This document shows, in pieces, positions 11,270 to 21,701 of a DNA stretch of 64,000 nucleotides; within the stretch, counting starts at the first letter, position 1, and each line of letters opens with the position of its first letter. The notes beneath the pieces are model-generated. The model was not told the DNA's origin. It searched no databases and saw only the letters and a list, made by a program, of their open reading frames with translations. The position numbers and the translations under genes were made by a program. Source of the DNA: Boothiomyces macroporosus (Eukaryota > Chytridiomycota > Chytridiomycetes > Rhizophydiales > Terramycetaceae); the NCBI GenBank assembly GCA_027604185.1, contig JADGKB010000063.1:18280-82279 (forward strand), in the 5' to 3' direction.

Positions 11270-12303
11270 TTATTTTAACTCTACAACGTATTTCAAAATA
11301 TCAGTCAAGGATAGCATCCCTTTCAACTTTTTTCCATCCAGAATTACAAATCGCCTGACAGTGTTATTTCGAATTGTTTCCATTAGTTGTCCGAAAGTAT
11401 CTTGCATCTGACATGTGTGAATTCCGGCAAAGTCCTATTGATTAGAGCAGCATGTACCATATTTCTGTATGATAGGGCTTCCTTAATGGTCATTTGCAAG
11501 TTATACAGTGGGCCATCTTTTGCCAAGAGCTACAGTTAGTTGATGAATACCAAGGCGTCATATTTTTCGTAAACATTGACAACATTTCCTAGGTTAGTAC
11601 AATCGCACCCTCTTCATCAACCACAGGGACTGATGAAATTTTTTGCTTGATGAAGATATTTAAAATATCAATCAGCAAATTATCATATTTTGCGGTAATC
11701 AGATTGTCAAATGTCCCGACTTTCATTTCTTTAAGAGTAACATTCATTATTGTTTGCGATGATTCCTGGGTTAAGGCTTCTTACTGTAGTTGATATATAT
11801 CGCAGTATTTTACTCTGCGTTAACACCGAAATGATAGTGTCTGAGCAAACTCCTGCTTCAAGAATTGGCAATCGATGCAATTGACTCTAAATGTCAATGT
11901 AACTTTACTTCAATGAGCAGTTTGCTAGCATGATACAGCGTATCTGATGAACTGACTATAAGACTGGAGGAAGGTAAGGAGTTCAAGACATCTCTTTCCA
12001 GATCTATTGTTAAGTAACTCAACCTCGCAGATTTTGAATGGTAAGGCTTTCCACTTGTTGTAGCGCCTCTTCGAGCGTTGACTGTTCATAATAGTGTAAT
12101 ATGAGTTGAATGAAATCCGTCACAGTCAACATTCCCACATATACTTGTTTCTTGCTGTCCCAAACTGGCGCACTTTGAACATTGTGTTGTAGCAGTGCTG
12201 CCAGAGCCTTTTTGACCAACAGGGTGGAATCAAATACAATCATTTTGAACGAATTTGGCAGAATGTCATAACAAGTGTGTTGCTCCAATATATTTTTTGG
12301 CAT
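11270..12303 (-). CDS. SNF4: AMP-activated protein kinase gamma subunit (SNF4-like)
   Basis: This is the nucleotide-sensing subunit of the AMPK/SNF1 complex. Seven exons (introns of 20, 22, 19, 20, 21 and 23 nt) give 302 aa, about the SNF4 length. Four CBS motifs can be followed: FKMIVFDSTLLVKKAL with APVWDSKKQVYVGMLTVTD; SLIVSSSDTLYHASKLLIE with HRLPILE; NLITAKYDNLLIDI with SSVPVVDEEGNVVNVYEKYD; and THTCQMQD-like ITHTCQ region with VRRFVIL, ending LSLTDILKYVVELK. The start is ATG 12303 (MPKNILEQHTCYDILP); the upstream in-frame codon is TTG. It starts 11 bp from an oppositely oriented start codon. Confidence 0.95.
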
Positions 12304-12314
12304 TTTGAATTCCA

Positions 12315-13108
12315 ATGAGTTTGATCAAGAGAAGTTTGCGGAGTGTAAAAACAAGGTGTTTCATCAACAAATTAATATTGGAGCGATCATTGCTCGAAAC
12401 GGATAATGAAGAATTCAAGAATGGCGAAGAGCGGTTCACCCAACTTCAAGGGCTTGTGCAAAACACGATTTCAGGATACAAGTCTTTGTTTACACAAAAG
12501 GAATTGAAATTATTGGGAAAGGGTTACAAGGAGTGGAATGAAGTTGAAAAGGCGGAATCAGCTAAAAGATGGGAGTCGATGTGTGCCCTGTATTCTTCAT
12601 TGGGTCTGGTGAAGCCCCAACCACTGGACAAGAAACTAAACTTGAAGGAAGTGTTATTGGTTTACAACCGCCTTCCTGCAAAGGATAGTGTTGATGCTCA
12701 CATTGATTGCTTTGATGGTAAACTGATGGATGAATCAAACTTCAAAATCCAGGTCCAAAAGACGGAAATATATTATTATAGGTTCTCCAATCTAATATTA
12801 GAGCTCAGTTGCATGAAGTGTACACTGCGTTAAATAATTCCAAAAATGACCCGAGGTACAACAAAGCAGTTCAAGAAAATAGACAAATGATAGCTGGGCT
12901 GGTTGATTTTGCAAAATCAAACAACCTCCTTGCTGCCTCAAATATTGTGGATAACGATATTGTTATTGATGGCGAAAAATACGAAGATATTAATCAAGAA
13001 AAGTTTGGACAGCTTTATAATGCAGCCGAATATCGATTATCTGCGTATAACTGGATATGCGGTAACGATTGGGATTTTGATGAATTTGTTCCATTTATTA
13101 CATTATAA
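12315..13108 (+). CDS. DUF4272-like protein
   Basis: One 20-nt intron (12782-12801, GTTCTCCAATCTAATATTAG) joins two exons into 257 aa. The N-terminus has a short basic stretch (MSLIKRSLRSVKTR). The middle has KRWESMCALYSSLGLVKP, and the end reads YRLSAYNWICGNDWDFDEF. That layout, with a helix followed by an ALNW-like motif and a tryptophan-aspartate end, resembles DUF4272, a family mostly seen in bacteria and of unknown function. The match is from memory of the pattern and is tentative. The last six coding bases overlap the helicase gene on the other strand. Confidence 0.75.
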
Positions 13109-16100
13109 TAAAGAATCATCCAACAGCGATAGACATAATTTACCTACTGAAGAGGCAGCGAGATCAAAATCTGGATCTGTAATCTTTTGCAGCAAAGACA
13201 GATCTAACAGCTTTCGAATGCCTAGAATAAGTGAAGATATTCGTGGAAATGCTTGAAAACGAACATTATCAATTGCTAAAGCTCTTCCTCCGTGAATCAT
13301 TTCAACTTTGCCCCCTAATAGCAACAAGGAGTTGTTTGGCACAACTGAGCAGTCTCGTAAAAAGACTTTGGTAGTGGCCACTTTTGAAGAGTAAACAAGC
13401 ACGTTCTCATCATAATTTTGTTCTGTAAAGAGACTGGAACTTGGATGTATAAAAAGTCTGCCTACCAATGAGTAGTAAATTACCGCTCTCTTTATCAAAG
13501 AATTGAATTTCTTTTGATTTGATTTCGATTGCAACTGAACCTTGCGCAGTAGAGTCGTACAGTTGCTTCGGCAATTTTATCGTACATACGTTTGGATACA
13601 GCCCAGCTAGGACAATAGATTTAACTATCTTTGGGTTTTTGGAATTCGTATTAAGAACTTCCCATTTATCAGCCGATACGTAGTTCAAATCACGTAAAAT
13701 ATCAACAAATTGCTTTCGCAACTCTTGGATGGATTGCATGGTTGTCATAGAAATATAGTATGATTCGCAAAACTTGTATTTTTCTCCCTTGCCTTTCAGC
13801 TTTGCCCATTCATCAAATGCGCTCACCACCATCAGATGGTCGCTTTTCTGAGTAGCAAATTTCCGTTGCACTTGAGCTGCTTCCTCACGTTTGTCCATAG
13901 GGCTGTTAAAAGGACTCTATAAAGTAAACTTTGGAATACCTTTCCGGATAAACTTGCGGCAATGGTAAGAATGGGGTCGACACAATTGAAAATCGAACTG
14001 TAAATTAGCATTTTAGCTATTTTTACGTCTGCAGGAATTTTCGATACGTGTCTCCCTAAAGCTGTGAGTTGGCCTTGTTCATTTAGAGCTTTAAGATTTT
14101 CTAGCAATTCAATAGCGGCTTGTACGTTTAGTTTTGCAGGTGGGCTTAATGCTTTACCAAGAAAATCAACCACATCATTAATACCCATTGATTTAATCTG
14201 CAAACAAAGTTGTTCCAACGGAAGTCGGAGAATTTCTGGCTCCGAGTTGGCAATCATATATTTCTTTTCATAGTAGCTAGAATAAAGCTTGTACACTATC
14301 CCTGGCTGAACTCTTCCAGCTCTACCTCTTCTTTGTTTACAAGCAGCTTTGGAAGCCCAAATTTCTTGAAGAGATAGGACATTGTTGATCAGTTTCATTT
14401 CCTTTACTCTACCAGTATCAATTACAAACACCACATCGTCGCTAACAATCAAAAGAAAATTACATTGTAACAGAGGTTTCAGCAATATTTGTAGCAACCA
14501 CAACTTTTCTGATACCCGGCTCAACCTTTTTAAATACTTTGGATTGCTCAACGCTAGTCAAGTTGGAATGTAATGGGAATATTTTCAACATTTTAGCCAG
14601 GTGCAATAGATCGCCATTAATTCTGTCAATGCAACGCTTGATCTCCATGATCCCTAGGATTAATGCAGCTTACCAGGCAAGAAGATCAAGATGGCCCCAC
14701 TTTCATTGTTGTCGCAAATGTATTTAACTGTTGCGGATATCAAACCATAGTCAATTTTGAATGCTGGGTCCCTCTCTACTTTAACCAGCTTTTTAACTGA
14801 AATCCTTTCAGATAGGTTGTCAAATATTTTTTGGAACTCTTCGTTATCACTGTCTGACTTATTTCCCGAGCCTTTTATATTTCCAGATAAATTTTCAGGT
14901 ATGTGTCCTGTATTAGCTAATATTGTTTCCAGATATACATTTTGCACTGGGTGGGTAAATCCGGGAATTTGAAGGTAGCTGCAATTAAAGTAACTACTTA
15001 TAGTATCCGCATCAATTGTGGCACTCATTAGTATTACTTTCAAGTCCTTTCGACGGACCATTAAATCCTTTAGCAATACTAATAGAAAATCGCTCTCAAC
15101 TAATCTAAGTAAAAATCTTACCTCCTCTTTCATGAACCTCATCCACAATTACATGGGACACATTTGCTAATTCTGGGTCTTCCTGAATCATTCTAAGCAA
15201 CACACCGGTTGTACAAAACAAAAGCTTGGTGTTTGAACTCTGTTTAGATTCCCCTCTTATCGAATAACCTATTTGGTTTCCAACTTTATCTATTCTTTCA
15301 CTTGCAACCCTATCAGCCAATGCCATTGCGCTAATTCTTCTTGGCTGGGTACAGATGATATTACAAGTTGCTCCCAAACCAGAAGAAATAAGATCATCCA
15401 AAATAAATTGCCCAAGCTGAGTGGATTTACCACAGCCGGTCTCACCACAAATAACGAGTGCTTGTGCACATTCCAATGCTTTGCAAATCTCCTCCTTGAA
15501 CAAATACGAAGGCAATTTCTTTCTAATATCCAACATAGACAAATAATCTGGATTGCTCTGTTTTAAGCTAAATTCTTCTAATAGTTTCCTGTTTTCCGCT
15601 GAAATGTCTTTTCCTTTAATAGTACGATTAACTCGCTTCTTTGTAGATGCATCATCTTTGACTTCAAATACAAGCGATTTTGTTTTAGGGTAGAGATCGG
15701 CAAGTAGTGGAGGGTTGCGCAACACTTTGACGGCATGCTCTTCAATTGAAGAGATAATACTGTAAATTAATGGAGCGCCAAGCTGGCTCACAATGTCATT
15801 CATCACATTTTTCATAATTCCAAGACGTATGTATGCAGGCAACTTTTCTTGGTTGGCGAAAATAATCCCTGGACTATGATAGGGATATTTTGAGGAATTT
15901 GAAATATAAATTTCTACGCTACCAGTGAGTTCGAGATCAAATGAAAACATTACACCATTGTCATTCTCTACAAAACAAACTTGTTCAGAAAAAATTGATT
16001 CTAGCACTTGAATTTCCTCTTGAATAGTCTCTTTTAGTGAAATATGATCTCCAACCTCCAACTGATGGAGGTTTTGTGATATCAAATTCAAACATAATGC

Positions 16101-17085
16101 AGAAATCGTCATGTATTCATCCATGTTATTATCCTCCAAATGTTTCAAACAGACTGATTTGGGGAGTCCAGTCCGCATTAACCTTTTCAAAGCATATTCG
16201 CGAGCTAGCGATTCTGCAGTATGATTGGACATTGAAAGAGATTTAGTATCTGTCAAACGCATATCCAAAGGCAAATCATCTTCTGGGACATGAATACACA
16301 ACCAATCTACGGCAGAAGCGACATCTGAGCGATAGGTAAGTGCTTCATTAACATGGGCTTCTCTGAATCCCTTCTTTAACAACACTTTTTTCACATAGTT
16401 AATATCCATTGATGAGTTGTCTTCTTTAGTAGGAAGAGAATGCTCCAAATTGGAGCGGATTAATATTTCCAATTTTTCTCGAAGCTCTTTGTTTATGTGC
16501 AATTGAGGATAAGCGCTCCAAGGTTCAATGGGTGTGGTTGAAGTTTCCGGTGCTGGAATACTTGTTACTGGTTTAAATGGATCCGGGGAGTATTCATACG
16601 CTACTGTATCCTTATCACACTCCCTTTTATATCCTTCATACTTTTGCCACAGCTCTCTCTGGGAAGGAGGCAGCAGATTTGAAATATTCAGGTGTGACTT
16701 TATCCGATGAAGAGTGTAAGTGGCACACGAATGCTTTGCGAGTTGTTGTGAGGGATAGAATTCATTCTTTGGCGTGAATTTGATCTTGTCTATCTGTGAG
16801 GTTTTCTTGTTTCTTTTCCCCAAAGTAATTGTGCAAGAGTATCCTTTGGCTTTTTGCTCCTAGTTATTAGCCCAGAGGTACAAATTGATATTCAGGCTTC
16901 TCCCACTGCTCTTTTTGACAGTGCTCGTTTAACAGTACTGCTGGAAGTTTCCCTGTCCAATTCCCAAACAGTTGTTGGCGGATTGGCATTTGCGGCTCTG
17001 GTGTTGGTTCTGCCTGCCCTTTAGATTTCTTGTCCTTTTTATTATCTGCAGGTTTAACTTCCATTTTCTTTTCCTTTTTGCCCAT
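13103..17085 (-). CDS. DEAH-box RNA helicase, DHX57/DHX29 type
   Basis: Seven exons (introns of 20-23 nt) give 1,283 aa. The N-terminus ([17 protein letters not shown], then [20 protein letters not shown]) matches the lead segment of DHX29/DHX57/Ucp12 proteins. A UBA-like helical region around [14 protein letters not shown] and an RWD-like region ([16 protein letters not shown]) follow. The core has motif [34 protein letters not shown] and [14 protein letters not shown]. The C-terminus has the ratchet and OB-fold regions ([30 protein letters not shown]). Motif II is DEVH here, not DEAH. Its role is probably translation or RNA turnover in the cytoplasm. The start is ATG 17085; a longer in-frame start would need TTG. 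Confidence 0.93.
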
Positions 17086-17195
17086 GATATTTTTATATTT
17101 TTTTTGGAAGCACAAACTGACTCTTTGGACACGTCAGTTTGTGCCAGAAGTATTCAATTAATGGTATTCAGAAATATTGGATTAATTGTATTTTA

Positions 17196-19080
17196 TTAGA
17201 ATTGGCCATCAAAGCCCATGAATCCAGTCAGCAGGAATAGTGGAAAGTACGGCTTTTTTTCAAGCTGTGAACACCAGTTCCATGCACTAGTTAATCTTCC
17301 ATCAATACAGCTTCCAGCGTCAAAAAAGTTATCCGCACCGCTACCATCAAAGGCATGTCTGAAAAAGTCGCACAGAATAGCTTTTTTAGCAGTTTCATGA
17401 GAGTGGAATGCATCCTCCACATATCTTCCAAGTGATGGTTGATTTAGAGTGTCAATTTTTTGGAGTGTGTTCACAATCGGTAGTAAGATTCTATAAATTT
17501 GAGTATATTTGTCAATGAACATCAATGCATTTGGAACATTATGATCCCCCAAATGAATAACCGAAGACCCAACCCAAGAGCCTACTTTTTGCTGAGCGCG
17601 GTGCAGAATGGTGTGCATCATTCTACTAACTCTTGGAGCAGCTTGAAATTAATAAAAGAATTACCTTGCACTCGATTCAATCCTTGGCCAGTGTCTCTCA
17701 ATCTGTAATAATTTGATTCTTCCAGCAAGTCGTCTTCTGCGAATGTCCACAACTTGAACATATCAGAGTTAATCATTACTTACCATGCAAAACCTCTCTC
17801 CAAAGAGACAGAGATTGAAGTACATATTGATACTGCTTTTCATGTCCATGTGATAATCTAGCACCTTCTCGTCCTGCTTGAATAGCCAAAGAAAAGTCCT
17901 TTTCGTATGATTTGGGATCAAAATACTTTTTCAAGTAGTAAATCATTTTTTCGCACGGATCTCGATTAGTCCTACATTAGAGGAATGTACCTCAAAAATG
18001 AATTGTTATCACCAATCGAGTACAAGCATTGGCGAATAATTTCAGGGTCCAGACCTTGTCTTCCATATTTCTTTGCCAGGTATTCAATAGCCTTTTCTTT
18101 CTTTCTAATTTCTGCCTGAACTTCGTTTCTCTTTTTCCCTTCGTCGATAATTTCCATTGTTGCGATTTCAATTAATTCGTCTTTTAGTACATCCAATCCT
18201 CCTTTTGCTTCCAAAGTATTGAACACTGTTTTGATTGGCTTTACGCACTGGAAAGAGAGCATTTCCTGTACTTCTCTGATCTGGGAATCCTGCAAGAGAT
18301 AAACCAGCTTTCCATAAGTAGATCTCATCTTTTCGGGGTTCATGATTTTATGTCTTCTCCCTAGTTCGAAAATATCTTGAAAGAATTCCGCATTGGTTTC
18401 AAAATCCCTGTCTTTGAATAGTTCCTGTCCAGCGTTATAATCAGCAGCAAGCACCAAGCCGGAAAGAATAGAACACAATTCCTTAATTTGCATTACAATG
18501 CGCTTGCTTTTGCTTCCATAAACAATCACGTCAATCTTGTCTGTATATTCACATACATTCAATCCAGCTTCCAATAATCTGAGATATTTTCTTTCTTCAT
18601 ATGTCAAACGCAATGGGATAAACTTTGATCTTTCCACAAAATCACTTACAGTCGCTGAGCCTCTAGGAATTTGATTCAAAAAATCTTCCGCTGTTTCAGT
18701 GTCGTTCAGTTCATTCAACGAAGTACCTGAGCTTGATTTCTTTGAACTGAATACTCGCATAATACTTGCTTTTAAGGATTTCTTTTCTTCTGTTTCAACA
18801 GGTTTTAGTCTTTTGACAGTGTGCTTTGTCCTGGTTCCTTTCCTATGCTGACCTGCAAAACATACCTCGCAATAGTCTATGTGAAATAGAATATACCATC
18901 AGTGCATTGTTCGCAAAATACTACCGCTGGTTGGTCAGTACATTCAACGCAATAACCTTGAACGGTTTTTGTTTCTTGCATCTCTTCATCATTACTCACT
19001 TGAATTTCTTGAACTTGGCCGTTCATTATGGAATCCAAATTAACTCTGGAATTATTTTGTTCCTTGTCTTTTTGAACCAT
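17196..19080 (-). CDS. B-box zinc finger protein with DUF2009 (UPF0652 family)
   Basis: Five exons give 600 aa. Residues about 35-75 form a B-box-like zinc finger (YCVECTDQPAVVFCEQCTD, then DYCEVCFAGQHRKG). From about residue 125 on, the sequence follows DUF2009: RLTYEERKYLRLLEAGLNVCEY, KSKRIVMQIKELCSILSG, RRHKIMNPEKMRSTYGKL, CLYSIGDNNSFLR, RVGSWVGSSVIHLGD-like QKVGSWVGSSVIHLGDHNVP, and the end FDAGSCIDGRLTSAWNWC. The family is widespread in eukaryotes and has no firm function that I know of. Introns are 20, 19, 20 and 23 nt; the 20-mer at 17764-17783 ends in TG and is needed to keep LHDMFKLW in frame. Confidence 0.88.
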
Positions 19081-19476
19081 TCAAGAAATCGCGAAACTTT
19101 TTTTTTCCAACCACCAATTGATCAAAGAATCCCAATAACCAGGGTTCGAATTAGTCAAGTATCCAGCAGTATTCCTTTGAGGTCTAATTTTCAGAGTTCA
19201 AATTCTCTGGAGTGCTCATATGACACTAGTTACTAGCAGTGTTCAACCGCATCGCCATGTTTAGATGAGTATCTGATAAGTAGCGCCGATCGTGTGAGTT
19301 CAGGCAACCAGTCTAATATTTTTCTTTTGCAATAAATAGCTGGGTAATAACCAACGATTATTTCATTTACAATTCACTTGCTTCCATAACTAAATTGTAC
19401 TGCTTCATGTTTTGCGCTAAATTGTCATCTTTGATGTTGTGTGGCTTCACGATTAAACACACCAAATTCTTTACAA
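19081..19476. other. Intergenic region upstream of severin-like gene
   Basis: This is a divergent spacer between the DUF2009 gene (minus) and the severin-like gene (plus). It contains short T-tracts but no repeat, RNA gene or coding frame that I can support. Confidence 0.5.
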
Positions 19477-20642
19477 ATGAAACCACAAGTAGTCGGTAAT
19501 CTTTTCTAATATCAGACTTTTCTGATAGCAACATTGCTAACCTTGGAACCGAGCTCGAAAAGAAAGTAAAGCTAAGTGCCGCTCAAACTGAAGAAGCGTG
19601 GAAAGATGTCGGAAAGCAAGAAGGATTGTGGGTATGGAGAATCGAAAACTTTAAAGTAATTCCAGTGCCTAAAGAAAGCTATGGATTGTTCTACGGTGGC
19701 GATTCCTACATTGTTTTGCACGTAAATCAGTCTTTAATTTAGACTTATAAACTTCCTGATGGCCCAAAGTTGTACCATGATGTTCACTTTTGGCTCGGTC
19801 AAGAAACTACACAAGATGAAGCTGGTACTGCTGCCTACAAGACTGTGGAATTGGATGGTATTATTCTTCTAACATAGATTTCTTGTTGGGAATCCCAGTT
19901 CAACACAGAGAAGTACAAGGATATGAAAGCCCATTGTTTGTTTCTTACTTTAAACAGTTGCGAGTGCTAAAAGGAGGAGTTGCTTCTGGCTTTAAGCATG
20001 TTGAAGAAAAGGAATACAAGACAAGACTCTTGAGAATCAACGTTGAACAGAAAACCACTACTATTCGCGAAGTCCCACTAGGATTGAACTCTCTGAACAG
20101 AGGCGATGTCTTTGTAGTAGATGCTGGCTTGACCATTATTCAATGGAATGGAAGCAAGAGCAATGGTCATGAAAAGAACAAAGCTATGGAATTTACTAGG
20201 GCTCTAGTTGGAGAAAGACCAAAAGCGAAAATCACTGTTTATGGTACTATTTGTTAATGTAGATGAAGGCGATACCGATGCAGGACCATTTTGGGCATTT
20301 ATTGGAGAAAGAGGAACCGTCCCAGAAGAAAACAAAGTAGAAGAAAAGCCATTCAAAAAGCTTTTACTCTGTGTCTCTGATAGCACTGGTCCATTGAAAA
20401 CCACTGTTGTTGCAACTGACAAATTCAAAAGGGACCAACTAAAGACCGAGGACGTGTTTATCCTTGATGTAGAAAACCAAGTATATGTCTGGATCGGAAA
20501 GGGAGCAACAAAGCAAGAAAAGAATGAAGGATTCAATATCGCAATCAAGTACTTGAATGAACAAGGAAGAAACAAAATCCCAATCTCTCGTATTCTTGAA
20601 GGCGGCGAAAATCAAGTATTCGAAGCTTACTTTGACAAATAA
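19477..20642 (+). CDS. Severin/gelsolin-family actin-severing protein
   Basis: Calcium-dependent gelsolin-family proteins cut and cap actin filaments. Five exons (introns 20, 21, 20 and 19 nt) give 361 aa, the length of severin or fragmin with three gelsolin domains rather than six. Domain 1 has [32 protein letters not shown] and [20 protein letters not shown]. Domain 2 has [34 protein letters not shown]. Domain 3 has [20 protein letters not shown]. Gelsolin-repeat core motifs (GDSY, WxG) are intact. The start ATG 19477 is followed by a short first exon of 19 coding bases. Confidence 0.93.
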
Positions 20643-20732
20643 ATCTCGTTTTGAATTTTCAAAAATGTGTGTTCTGCTCTATATATTTTATTCAGAGATA
20701 CCCTCCTTGTCTGGACAATAGAATTATAGTGT

Positions 20733-20797
20733 CTCGTGGTGCTGATAAGAAGATCCATACGTATTTAGATCCTCGTGGTGCTGATAAGAAGATCCAT
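20733..20797 (+). repeat. Two direct copies of a 26-bp sequence
   Basis: CTCGTGGTGCTGATAAGAAG plus the next six bases occurs at 20733-20758 and again, identical, at 20772-20797, with a 39-bp period. It lies between the severin-like stop and the BCD1 start, so it belongs to the upstream region of BCD1. Confidence 0.9.
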
Positions 20798-20828
20798 TTA
20801 TCTTGTGTACAGAATTTATTTTTTTTTC

Positions 20829-21586
20829 ATGTCTTGCCAAATTCCAGAATGTGAAAATGAATCCAAATACAAGTGCCCAAAGTGCTTTTTTAGAACTTGT
20901 TCATTAGACTGTACAAAGAAACATAAAGCGGATTGCTCAATGCAAAGAGAAAAAACAAATTACATTTCAAAGTCTAAAATGAATGTAAACACACTAACTA
21001 GTGATTACAGTTTCCTGATGGAAGTAGGGAGAATCAATGATAACGCAAAGCGATTTCCGAACGAAAAGAAAAAGGAATTCATGATCCGATTAGCTAATCA
21101 AAGAATGATTGACTTGAAACTGATGCCAGTTGGAATGCATAGACAGAAACTAAACAAAACGTTTTACAAGAAGGGATTTAATTGGACGATTGAAATAGTA
21201 TTTAATAACCAGAAATATTACAAGTTAAAGAGTGAAGAAACTGTGTTGCTTGACGTATTAAATGAAATGAATGCTGAATTGAAATCAAACGCAAAATATT
21301 TATATTTAAAACAAAAGGTATTTTGATTCTAATTTAGAATGGCTTAATAGAACTGGACTTGGATCAAGATTTGAATTTCAATCTCAAAGCCACAGAGATT
21401 ATAGAATTCCCAACTTTAATTTTATCAACTGTTGAATTAGGCTCCATTAGAAAGGACTTGTACTCTGACAAGCAATCTGAAATACAGACAGAATTAAAGT
21501 CGGAAAAGTCTGAAAACCAAATACAAGCAGAAAAGTCTGAGTTGGAATCCGAAAGCAGCGCCGAAGATGGTGAATTATCCGAATAA
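20829..21586 (+). CDS. BCD1: Box C/D snoRNA assembly factor BCD1 (ZNHIT6), HIT zinc finger
   Basis: BCD1 is needed for box C/D snoRNP assembly in the nucleus. One 20-nt intron joins two exons into 245 aa. The N-terminus is a HIT zinc finger (CQIPECENESKYKCPKCF, then RTCSLDCTKKHKADCS), followed by the BCD1-typical TSDYSFLMEVGR and a helical RNA-related region. The C-terminus is an acidic Ser/Glu/Lys tail (SEKSENQIQAEKSELESES). The start ATG 20829 sits immediately before the zinc finger. Confidence 0.88.
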
Positions 21587-21701
21587 TATATTTATAGTTC
21601 AATGTTAAAAGCACCGCCTTTACTCCTATAACCTTAAAATAAAGTAAACCTTAATTACTCGCAATTTTTCTAATTTGAAATCGCGATCTTTTTTTTCAAA
21701 A

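Noticed and set aside
12303..12315. Longer AMPK gamma N-terminus starting MEFK
   Set aside because: The extra first codon is TTG. ATG 12303 is the first ATG in frame. The same reasoning removed TTG/GTG extensions in NUP192, ATM1 and the helicase.
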